In this document: positions 1 through 6,069 of the stretch, in pieces
How the letters are laid out: every line of letters starts with the position of its first letter
How positions within the stretch are numbered: the first letter of the stretch is position 1
NCBI GenBank assembly: GCA_964524755.1
Contig: CAZGDR010000064.1
Coordinates: 1-8,535 of the forward strand
DNA: 8,535 nucleotides
Direction: 5' to 3'
Source: JAQVOO01 sp964524755
GTDB taxonomy: Bacteria; Spirochaetota; Spirochaetia; Sphaerochaetales; Sphaerochaetaceae
Translations under genes and position numbers: made by a program
The notes under the pieces: generated by a model
What the model was told of the DNA's origin: nothing
Databases searched by the model: none
Seen by the model: only the letters and a program-made list of their open reading frames with translations

Positions 1-41
1 CTGAATATGGTACGATCGGCTCTATCGTTGGCGACGAATAG
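1..41 (+). CDS. 3' end of an unrecognised upstream gene
   Basis: Frame 3 is open from the left edge and reads EYGTIGSIVGDE before a TAG at 39-41. That stop lies inside the Shine-Dalgarno of the next gene (AGGAGG at 40-45), an arrangement typical of a tightly packed operon, so this is probably the C-terminus of a real upstream gene co-transcribed with the LarA homologue. Twelve residues are too few to name a family. From the neighbours (a hydroxyacid epimerase homologue and gnd) a sugar or sugar-acid kinase, dehydrogenase or aldolase would be reasonable, but that is inference only. Confidence 0.5.
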   Translation, partial: EYGTIGSIVGDE

Positions 42-50
42 GAGGAACCG

Positions 51-1325
51 ATGATTTATACCCGGTTGCAAGATTCAGGTGGTTTATCACTTGATGCAAT
101 GAAAAAACAATTCTTTAAGGGCCTGAAAGCTCTTGGTAAACGCGAACGAGTATTATTGATTCCACCCGATATTACGCGATTACATGGACTTGGTGGAACC
201 TTAGCTGTTTGGGCAGTTGAGTACTACAAAGACGCTGTTAAGGCCATATTACCAGCTCTAGGAACCCATGTTGCCATGACAGAGGCTGAAATTAACCTCA
301 TGTATCCTGGAGTCGATCATAATCTCTTTGTAACGCATGATTGGCGTAACGATATTGTGACCTTAGGAACTATTCCCGCTTCGTTTATCGAAGAAGTTTC
401 TGAAGAGCGTCTCTCCTACTCTTGGAAAGCTCAAGTCAACAAATTGTTAATTTCAGGTGGTTTTGATCTAATCCTTTCTCTTGGTCAAGTAGTTCCCCAT
501 GAAGTTGTGGGTATGGCGAACCATACCAAAAACATTTTCATCGGGACTGGAGGCGCAGAGGGGATCAATAAGAGCCATTATTTAGGTGCTGTCTATGGCA
601 TGGAACGGATGATGGGACGAGCAGATTCTCCTGTTAGAGCAATTTTAGATTATGCACACCAAAACTTTGCTGCCGATATGCCATTAGTATTTGCTTTAAC
701 AGTGGTAGGACGTAATCCTAAGGGAGAGATGGTTCCCATGGGACTATTTCTGGGTGATGATCGAGGCTGTTTTGATGAAGCCTGCGATTTATCGCTAAAA
801 GTCAACTTCACCATGGTTGAAAAACCATTGCAAAAGGTAGTGGTCTATCTCGATCCAAAAGAATATAGGTCGACTTGGTTGGGCAACAAAAGTATCTACC
901 GGACCCGGATGGCAATTGCTGATGGAGGAGAACTTATTGTTCTTGCTCCAGGAGTTCACACCTTTGGCGAAGATGCTGAAATAGATCGCCTCATTCGTAA
1001 ATATGGGTATTGTGGAACCGAGGAAACTTTAAAGGCTGTTACTCAAAATGAAGATCTTAAGACAAACCTCTCGGCTGCAGCCCACTTGATTCACGGCTCA
1101 TCGGAAGAGAGATTCTCTATCCGTTATTGCCCGGGTGCTTTAACCCAGAAAGAGGTGGAATCAGTGGGATACCTCTATGGTGATTTAGCAGAGAACGAAG
1201 CAAAATATCGTAGTGAAACTACGATTGAAGGTATGAATACCGACTCTGAAGGTAATTCCTACTACTTTATTTCGAACCCTGCTGTGGGGCTATGGGCACA
1301 CCCCGATCGCTTTAAAGATGAATAA
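51..1325 (+). CDS. LarA-superfamily (DUF2088) nickel-dependent 2-hydroxyacid racemase/epimerase homologue
   Basis: This cytoplasmic 424-residue protein matches the usual LarA length. LarA enzymes interconvert the C2 stereoisomers of 2-hydroxyacids by hydride transfer using a nickel-pincer nucleotide (PTTMN) bound to a lysine. Visible landmarks are the N-terminal D-x-T-R motif (Asp40, Thr42, Arg43), GTH at 71-73 with the putative catalytic His73, the second catalytic His150 in HEVVG, Lys160 as cofactor anchor and His176 as nickel ligand. The spacings H150-K160 (10) and K160-H176 (16) equal those of H174, K184 and H200 in Lactobacillus plantarum LarA. The stretch between His150 and Lys160 reads GMANHTK rather than the lactate-racemase GFSGGAK, so the substrate may not be lactate. 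ATG51 follows AGGAGG (40-45) by 5 bases. TAA is followed directly by TAG. gnd begins 38 bases downstream, so a sugar acid such as gluconate is possible. No larB, larC or larE cofactor gene is in the window. Family assignment is confident; substrate is unknown. Confidence 0.85.
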   Translation: MIYTRLQDSGGLSLDAMKKQFFKGLKALGKRERVLLIPPDITRLHGLGGTLAVWAVEYYKDAVKAILPALGTHVAMTEAEINLMYPGVDHNLFVTHDWRNDIVTLGTIPASFIEEVSEERLSYSWKAQVNKLLISGGFDLILSLGQVVPHEVVGMANHTKNIFIGTGGAEGINKSHYLGAVYGMERMMGRADSPVRAILDYAHQNFAADMPLVFALTVVGRNPKGEMVPMGLFLGDDRGCFDEACDLSLKVNFTMVEKPLQKVVVYLDPKEYRSTWLGNKSIYRTRMAIADGGELIVLAPGVHTFGEDAEIDRLIRKYGYCGTEETLKAVTQNEDLKTNLSAAAHLIHGSSEERFSIRYCPGALTQKEVESVGYLYGDLAENEAKYRSETTIEGMNTDSEGNSYYFISNPAVGLWAHPDRFKDE

Positions 1326-1363
1326 TAGAAACTATGTACACTATAAGTTAAGGAGACCGGAAA

Positions 1364-2821
1364 ATGAAAAAACAGGCTGATATTGGATTAATCGGACTGG
1401 CTGTTATGGGACAAAACTTAGTCCTCAACATGAATGACCATGGGTATACTGTTGCAGTATACAATAGAACAACCTCGAAAGTTGATGACTTTCTCAATGA
1501 TGCTGCCAAAGGTCGGGATACTATCATTGGTACCCATTCAGTAGAGGAATTTGTAGCAACTCTATCCAAGCCCCGTAAGGTAATGCTTATGGTTAAGGCT
1601 GGAACTGTTGTTGATGCCTTCATTGATCAACTTCTTCCTCATCTAGAAAAAGGTGATGTCATTATTGATGGAGGAAACTCCCACTTTCCTGATACAACAC
1701 GTCGTACAGGAGAATTACGCGAAAAAGGTATCCTCTATATTGGAACTGGCGTAAGTGGTGGTGAAGAGGGAGCACGCCTTGGACCTTCAATTATGCCTGG
1801 CGGCAATAAAGAGGCTTGGCCCTTGGTCAAAGAGATCTTGCAAGCCATCTCAGCGAAGGTAGATGGGGATATCCCCTGCTGTGACTGGGTGGGCGAAGAT
1901 GGTGCTGGTCACTATGTAAAAATGGTCCATAACGGGATCGAATATGGTGACATGCAGATGATTTGTGAAGCTTATGACGTACTCCATACTGGATTAGGCC
2001 TTTCACATGACGAACTTCATACCATCTTTGATGAGTGGAACAAAGGCGATCTCGACAGTTACCTGATTGAAATCACCCGTGACATCATGCAGATGAAAGA
2101 TGATGATGGAGAACCTTTAGTAACCAAGATTCTCGATAAAGCAGGACAGAAAGGAACGGGAAAATGGACTGGTATTAACTCCCTAGAACTCGGAGTCCCA
2201 GTGACATTGATTGTGGAAGCCGTCTATGCTCGCACTCTTTCAGCCCTTAAAAAAGAACGTGTGGCAGCCTCTAAAGTCATCTCTGGACCTGATCGAAAGA
2301 TTACTGGTAACAAGGCAACTTTGATCGAAGACCTACGCAAAGCACTGTTTGCTTCTAAGATAGTAAGCTACGCACAAGGCTATATGCTCATGCGCGAAGC
2401 GGCTGAAGAATACGGCTGGGATCTTAACTACGGCGGCATTGCTCTTATGTGGCGCGGCGGTTGTATTATCCGTAGCGCATTCTTAGACAAAATCAAAGAT
2501 GCATTTGACCGTGATCCAAAATTGAATAACTTATTGGTCGATTCCTACTTTGTAGAGATCATGGCCGACTGTCAGGATGCTTGGAGAAGAACTATTGCTC
2601 GTGCTATTACAGCAGGTATTCCAGTACCGGCGATGAGTTCTGCCCTTTCGTTCTTTGATGGGTATAGGAGTGAACGCTTACCAGCTAACTTACTCCAAGC
2701 CCAACGCGACTATTTTGGTGCACACACCTATGAACGCACAGATAAACCAGAAGGGGAATTCTTCCATACCAACTGGACAGGGACAGGGGGCAACGTAGCT
2801 TCTTCAACCTATCAGGTATAA
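1364..2821 (+). CDS. gnd: 6-phosphogluconate dehydrogenase, decarboxylating (NADP+)
   Basis: The enzyme oxidatively decarboxylates 6-phosphogluconate to ribulose 5-phosphate with NADP+ reduction, in the cytosolic oxidative pentose phosphate pathway. The 485-residue length is normal for the dimeric long form. The N-terminal Rossmann fold shows GLAVMG at 11-16. Asn34-Arg35-Thr36 after beta-2 is the NADP+-selective pattern. VSGGEEGAR at 130-138 is the substrate loop, Lys186 (HYVKMVHNG) is the catalytic base and Glu193 (GIEYGD) the acid. The all-helical C-terminal domain ends with Arg448 and His454, which contact the substrate phosphate from the partner subunit, and a glycine-rich GTGG tail. ATG1364 has AAGGAG at 1350-1355, 8 bases upstream. 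It follows the LarA homologue by 38 bases and ends 12 bases before a strong hairpin, so it is the last gene of its operon. All key residues are intact. Confidence 0.97.
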   Translation: MKKQADIGLIGLAVMGQNLVLNMNDHGYTVAVYNRTTSKVDDFLNDAAKGRDTIIGTHSVEEFVATLSKPRKVMLMVKAGTVVDAFIDQLLPHLEKGDVIIDGGNSHFPDTTRRTGELREKGILYIGTGVSGGEEGARLGPSIMPGGNKEAWPLVKEILQAISAKVDGDIPCCDWVGEDGAGHYVKMVHNGIEYGDMQMICEAYDVLHTGLGLSHDELHTIFDEWNKGDLDSYLIEITRDIMQMKDDDGEPLVTKILDKAGQKGTGKWTGINSLELGVPVTLIVEAVYARTLSALKKERVAASKVISGPDRKITGNKATLIEDLRKALFASKIVSYAQGYMLMREAAEEYGWDLNYGGIALMWRGGCIIRSAFLDKIKDAFDRDPKLNNLLVDSYFVEIMADCQDAWRRTIARAITAGIPVPAMSSALSFFDGYRSERLPANLLQAQRDYFGAHTYERTDKPEGEFFHTNWTGTGGNVASSTYQV

Positions 2822-2833
2822 GTAATAACTCAT

Positions 2834-2875
2834 CTAGCAAGGGGGAGCTCCTCCTTGCTAGTCTCTCCTCTTGCA
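2834..2875 (+). terminator. Probable intrinsic terminator after gnd
   Basis: The bases 2834-2845 pair with 2850-2861: a 9-bp perfect arm (CTAGCAAGG with CCTTGCTAG) is extended by one G-U and two G-C pairs around an AGCT loop. A pyrimidine run (TCTCTCCTCTT) follows. The tract is not a pure T run, so efficiency is uncertain, but stem quality and the position 12 bases after the gnd stop favour termination. Confidence 0.75.
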
Positions 2876-2900
2876 ACTTTCTATATATTTATGCGATAAT
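2871..2900 (+). promoter_or_regulatory. Candidate sigma-70-type promoter P1 for potABCD
   Basis: TTGCAA (2871-2876) and GATAAT (2895-2900) are separated by 18 bases. The -10 is preceded by TG at 2892-2893 with one base between, giving an extended -10 element. Transcription would start near 2907 and leave a leader of about 140 bases before potA. It lies directly after the gnd terminator. This is motif evidence only. Confidence 0.45.
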
Positions 2901-2910
2901 AAGTTAACAA

Positions 2911-2926
2911 TCCTTTTTAAAAAGGA
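2911..2926. repeat. Perfect 16-base palindrome in the pot leader
   Basis: TCCTTTTTAAAAAGGA is a perfect inverted repeat with no spacer. It sits just downstream of candidate promoter P1 and upstream of candidate P2, where a dimeric repressor could block either. As RNA it would make only an AU-rich hairpin. No known operator consensus is recognised. Confidence 0.5.
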
Positions 2927-2938
2927 ATCGGTTTTGTA

Positions 2939-2967
2939 TTGACAGGCAAAGCGAAATGCCCTATTAG
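2939..2967 (+). promoter_or_regulatory. Candidate sigma-70-type promoter P2 for potABCD
   Basis: A consensus TTGACA (2939-2944) lies 17 bases before TATTAG (2962-2967, 4 of 6 matches to the -10 consensus). Transcription would start near 2974, about 70 bases before potA. If used, the leader would contain only the 3' half of the hairpin at 2964-2994, so P1 and P2 transcripts would fold differently. Confidence 0.5.
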
Positions 2968-3010
2968 TATCGCGTGATTGCACTGATAGCCTAAGTTTTT
3001 AAATTTTTTT
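2964..3010 (+). promoter_or_regulatory. Terminator-like hairpin with T tracts in the pot leader (possible attenuator)
   Basis: The arms pair as TTAG-TATC...GTG around ATTG with CAC...GATA...CTAA, interrupted by small bulges (GC, T and GC). T5 (2996-3000) and T7 (3004-3010) follow within 1 to 9 bases. The arrangement resembles an intrinsic terminator placed before the first gene of the operon, as in attenuation. The stem is imperfect and overlaps candidate -10 element P2, so this is tentative. No known riboswitch class was recognised. Confidence 0.35.
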
Positions 3011-3024
3011 AACAACACGGTTAC

Positions 3025-3031
3025 AAGGAGG
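3025..3031 (+). promoter_or_regulatory. Ribosome binding site deciding the TTG start of potA
   Basis: AAGGAGG is a full Shine-Dalgarno but lies 13 bases from the TTG at 3045, longer than usual. No ATG or GTG in the potA frame lies closer. The purine-rich stretch GAAAGGGAAAAAGA between the two may offer a weaker, better-spaced site. Confidence 0.6.
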
Positions 3032-3044
3032 AAAGGGAAAAAGA

Positions 3045-4169
3045 TTGAAAGGTTTTGACGTTAAGGTTGAGAACGTTTCACGGGCTTATGGAAGTTTCAA
3101 AGCCCTCGATAACGTAAGTATTGAAATTAAGAAAGGAGAGTTCTTCTCCCTTCTCGGCCCGTCCGGTTGCGGCAAAACTACTCTCTTGCGTATTATAGCC
3201 GGATTCGATTCGCCAGATTCTGGCATAGTGTTACTTGATGGGAAAGATATTTTACCACTCCCTCCCGAAAAGCGGCAAGTAAACACAGTTTTCCAAAGTT
3301 ATGCCCTATTTCCTCACTTGAGTGTCTTTGAGAATGTAGCGTTTCCTCTACGTCTACGGAAGGTTCCTCATGCAAAACTAGATGCAAAAGTTCGGGAGTA
3401 CCTCCACTTAGTACAACTAGAAGGTCATGTTGATAAAAAACCAGCTATGCTTAGTGGTGGACAACGGCAGCGCGTGGCTATCGCGCGGGCTCTCATTAAT
3501 GAACCCAGTGTTCTGCTACTGGATGAACCACTTTCGGCTCTTGATGCTAAATTACGTCAAAACTTATTAGTGGAACTCGACCATCTGCATGACCAGATTG
3601 GTGTCACATTTATCTATGTTACCCACGATCAGAGTGAAGCCCTCTCGATAAGCGACCGTATTGCGGTTATGAATCAAGGAAAGGTCTTACAGATTGGAAC
3701 TCCCTATGAAATCTATGAAAGCCCTGCTACTGACTTTGTCGCTCGGTTTATTGGCGAAACCAACCTATTCCCCGCTATAGTCAAACAATGTATTCCGTAT
3801 GAAGGGTATTTTATGACGACCCTCGATATTCCAGCCTTAGGTGCAGAAATAAGGGTTACTGACTATGATGACCTGCCTCCAGGACAGCACGTCTCTTTCA
3901 CAGTCCGTCCAGAAAAATTAAAGATTACCGGACATGAACCAGGTCGTGTAGGAAAAGATATTAATCTCTTCAAAGGAATCGTAGAAGAACCCATTTATAG
4001 TGGATTCCAATCAAAGTACTATGTTAGCCTAGAAAATGGAACTGTTGTGAAAGTTATTCAACAACATGCCAACTACATGGATGAGGGCCCTGAAATTGAT
4101 TGGAAAGATGAAGTATATGTCTCTTGGAGTGCCGAAGATGGTTATATTGTGGAGGTAGTCGATTCATGA
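3045..4169 (+). CDS. potA: Spermidine/putrescine ABC transporter ATP-binding protein PotA
   Basis: This is the cytoplasmic ATPase that powers polyamine import through PotB and PotC. It has 374 residues, the usual PotA size. The nucleotide-binding domain shows Walker A GPSGCGKTT (38-46), the Q-loop Gln84 in FQSYALFPH, the signature LSGGQ (136-140), Walker B VLLLDEP (156-162), the D-loop SALD and the switch His194 (VTHDQSEAL). From about residue 240 to the end lies the C-terminal TOBE-type regulatory domain with the PRPEK-like segment VRPEKLKI. The start codon is TTG, which together with the long SD spacing may limit initiation. The stop overlaps the start of potB as ATGA (4166-4169). The name rests on operon context (potB, potC, potD) plus close family resemblance; related ATPases serve iron or other solutes. 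Confidence 0.93.
   Translation: MKGFDVKVENVSRAYGSFKALDNVSIEIKKGEFFSLLGPSGCGKTTLLRIIAGFDSPDSGIVLLDGKDILPLPPEKRQVNTVFQSYALFPHLSVFENVAFPLRLRKVPHAKLDAKVREYLHLVQLEGHVDKKPAMLSGGQRQRVAIARALINEPSVLLLDEPLSALDAKLRQNLLVELDHLHDQIGVTFIYVTHDQSEALSISDRIAVMNQGKVLQIGTPYEIYESPATDFVARFIGETNLFPAIVKQCIPYEGYFMTTLDIPALGAEIRVTDYDDLPPGQHVSFTVRPEKLKITGHEPGRVGKDINLFKGIVEEPIYSGFQSKYYVSLENGTVVKVIQQHANYMDEGPEIDWKDEVYVSWSAEDGYIVEVVDS
4151..4156 (+). promoter_or_regulatory. Ribosome binding site fixing the potB start at 4166
   Basis: GGAGGT lies 9 bases before ATG 4166, inside the end of potA. The frame stays open upstream to an ATG at 4124, but that start would add 14 residues encoded by the potA overlap and has no comparable site. 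The 4166 start gives the standard ATGA coupling. Confidence 0.85.
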
Positions 4170-5068
4170 ATAACCTCCAACAAGAAAAACGAGGACGACG
4201 ACTAGGTCTCACCTATTCTGCCCCTATGGGGTTCTGGCTCACCTTGTTCTTTCTCGTACCCCTTTCAATTATCATCTTGTACAGTTTCCTCAAAAAGGGG
4301 TTATATGGTGGTGTTGAATGGGAATTCACCCTCACAGCTTATAAACAGATGCTCAATCCGAACTTCATGCGCGTACTATTTCGCACATTGTGGGTGTCGG
4401 TGCTTTCGACGAGTATCACCATTTTCTTGGCCCTTCCTTGCGGGTATGCCATGGCTCGTAGCCGGCATCAAGTATTTTGGTTGGGTATGGTTATCATCCC
4501 TTTCTGGACAAACTCACTCATTCGAATTTATGCTTGGATTGCAATTCTCTCCAGTGAAGGTTTTGTGAATGAAGCCCTCCGCACTCTGGGTCTTATACAA
4601 GAGAGCTTGCCCCTCATTTATAACCAAGGTGCAGTCATCACTGTTCTTATCTATATGTATATTCCGTTCGCTATCTTACCGCTGTTTACCACCATCGATA
4701 AATTTGATTTCCAGCTATTGGAAGCAGCCCGCGATTTAGGCGCTTCCAAGCCTGAATCCATTTTCAAGGTATTAATGCCCAATATTCGCAGTGGTATAAT
4801 CACAGCGGTGATCTTCACCTTTATCCCAATTTTTGGAGCCTATACCGTTCCCTTGCTAGTTGGTGGCAAAGATTCTTATATGATTGGTAATATTATTGTT
4901 GACCAAGTGACTAAAACTCGTAACTGGCCTTTGGCTTCAGCTTTCTCATTGATCATAACGTTACTCAGTACCTTGGGTGTTATTTGGATGATGACTTCAA
5001 CCGCCAGTGAAAGAGCTCGTCAGAAAAGTACAGGTAAAATTGCTGATTCAAGTGGGGCCCTAGAATGA
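4166..5068 (+). CDS. potB: Spermidine/putrescine ABC transporter permease PotB
   Basis: This 300-residue inner-membrane permease forms the translocation channel together with PotC. About six hydrophobic segments are visible near residues 22-42, 73-96, 104-125, 156-177, 208-230 and 257-278. The EAA loop that docks on PotA begins at Glu186 (LEAARDLGASKPESIF), with the conserved glycine in the LG pair. After it the GAYTVPLLVGG segment is characteristic of PotB/PotH permeases. The N-terminus is basic (KRGRR), in line with the positive-inside rule. Start 4166 was preferred over 4124 because of the SD at 4151 and the ATGA overlap with potA. Its own stop overlaps potC as ATGA (5065-5068), so stoichiometric coupled translation is likely. 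Confidence 0.93.
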   Translation: MNNLQQEKRGRRLGLTYSAPMGFWLTLFFLVPLSIIILYSFLKKGLYGGVEWEFTLTAYKQMLNPNFMRVLFRTLWVSVLSTSITIFLALPCGYAMARSRHQVFWLGMVIIPFWTNSLIRIYAWIAILSSEGFVNEALRTLGLIQESLPLIYNQGAVITVLIYMYIPFAILPLFTTIDKFDFQLLEAARDLGASKPESIFKVLMPNIRSGIITAVIFTFIPIFGAYTVPLLVGGKDSYMIGNIIVDQVTKTRNWPLASAFSLIITLLSTLGVIWMMTSTASERARQKSTGKIADSSGALE

Positions 5069-5988
5069 GCACACGCGTAACAACTATAAAATCACCTTCA
5101 AAGCCTAAATTGAAGAAAAAAATTAAACTAAAACCAACTACGTTAGTCCGTCCCCCCAAAGGGGCTCAAGGACCGTATAAGACACCAAAAAACCTCGTTT
5201 TCCAAGACCACCGACGATTTGGATTCTCTAATATTATGTTAGTCTTAGTGATCTTGTTCCTCTTCATGCCCCTATTTGTAGTTGTCATCTACTCCTTTAA
5301 TGCTTCTAAAGGGATGCGCTGGACTGGGTTCTCTATGCAATGGTATGGCAAACTCTTCTTTGAATCTAAACAGTTATGGCGTGCCTTTGCCAACAGCTTT
5401 ATAATTGCCATTACCAGCTCAGTTGTAGCGACCATACTCGGTTCTTTATCGGCGGTAGGTATTAAGTGGTATAAATTCAAGTCTCGTGCCTATATTCAGG
5501 TGGTCAGTTTTCTCCCTATGGTTTTGCCTGAAGTCATTATTGGTATCTCTATGCTCATCTTCTTTACTGCAGTAAAGATTCCCTTAGGAATGTTCTCTAT
5601 TTTCGTCGCTCATACGACCTTTAACTTACCTTTTGTTTTTCTTCTCGTTTCGGCAAGGTTGGATGAGTTTGATTTCTCGGTCATCGAAGCTGCTCGCGAT
5701 TTAGGGGCAACCGAACGCCAAACGCTGACGAAGGTAATTATTCCGTCGATAATGCCGGGGGTAATGTCAGGGTTACTCATGGCTATCACCATGAGTCTGG
5801 AGGACTTTGTGATTACCTTCTTTGTGGCAGGACCCGGTTCCACGACCCTTCCCTTGTATGTCTACTCCATGATCCGTTATGGAGTATCTCCGGTGATTAA
5901 TGCTTTGTCATTCGTCCTTATTCTCAGCATTATGATCCTCGCTCTGGCCTTTAAGAAGTTTTTAAAAACTATCGCCGCATCAAGTTAA
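5065..5988 (+). CDS. potC: Spermidine/putrescine ABC transporter permease PotC with a basic N-terminal extension
   Basis: This is the second membrane permease of the polyamine importer, 307 residues against about 264 in E. coli PotC. Residues 1-52 are hydrophilic with 15 Lys/Arg and one acidic residue, and they precede the first membrane segment (about 56-78). Further segments lie near 108-132, 145-168, 176-196, 229-252 and 278-297. The EAA loop starts near Glu208 (IEAARDLGATERQTL), and the following MSLEDFVITFFVAGPG is the PotC/PotI hallmark. The ATG at 5065 overlaps the potB stop. Only a poor SD (GTGGGG) precedes it, so initiation probably depends on translational coupling. No strong internal start with an SD would remove the basic tail. 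Confidence 0.92.
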   Translation: MSTRVTTIKSPSKPKLKKKIKLKPTTLVRPPKGAQGPYKTPKNLVFQDHRRFGFSNIMLVLVILFLFMPLFVVVIYSFNASKGMRWTGFSMQWYGKLFFESKQLWRAFANSFIIAITSSVVATILGSLSAVGIKWYKFKSRAYIQVVSFLPMVLPEVIIGISMLIFFTAVKIPLGMFSIFVAHTTFNLPFVFLLVSARLDEFDFSVIEAARDLGATERQTLTKVIIPSIMPGVMSGLLMAITMSLEDFVITFFVAGPGSTTLPLYVYSMIRYGVSPVINALSFVLILSIMILALAFKKFLKTIAASS

Positions 5989-6000
5989 TTTTCATCAATC

Positions 6001-6037
6001 GCGTCCTAGGGTATGGCCGTATGGTTGTCCTAGGCGT
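6001..6037 (+). repeat. Hairpin between potC and potD containing paired CCTAGG sites
   Basis: GTCCTAGG occurs at 6003-6010 and again at 6027-6034. Because CCTAGG is self-complementary, the copies pair as a stem extended by G-U and A-U pairs inside and by GCG/CGT outside (one bulged T at 6004), around a loop of about 12 bases. No T tract follows (AAAATCCCC), so it looks more like an RNA processing or stabilising hairpin than a terminator. Confidence 0.5.
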
Positions 6038-6069
6038 TAAAATCCCCTTCCCCCTCATAGGAGGACACA

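Noticed and set aside
1348..1623. 91-codon minus-strand open frame antisense to the start of gnd
   Set aside because: It lies opposite a fully convincing gnd Rossmann domain, has no recognisable motif, and is a reading-frame shadow.
2685..2876. 63-codon minus-strand frame over the gnd end and terminator
   Set aside because: It starts within gnd antisense and crosses the hairpin; no domain or good initiation site.
3086..3387. Two short minus-strand frames antisense to potA
   Set aside because: They overlap each other and sit opposite the Walker A to Q-loop region; codon shadows of potA.
4124..4168. Upstream ATG for potB that would add 14 residues
   Set aside because: The SD GGAGGT at 4151-4156 and the ATGA overlap fix the start at 4166; the added segment is encoded by conserved potA sequence.
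4305..4568. 87-codon plus-strand frame inside potB
   Set aside because: It is nested in another frame of a conserved permease and shows no family features.
5152..5164. C6-AAA-G4 run near the potC start as a possible slippage switch or hairpin
   Set aside because: The pairing is only 4 bp and the tract is short; nothing shows frame switching, and the frame is intact.
5289..5843. Two minus-strand frames antisense to potC
   Set aside because: Opposite membrane segments and the EAA loop of potC; no independent support.
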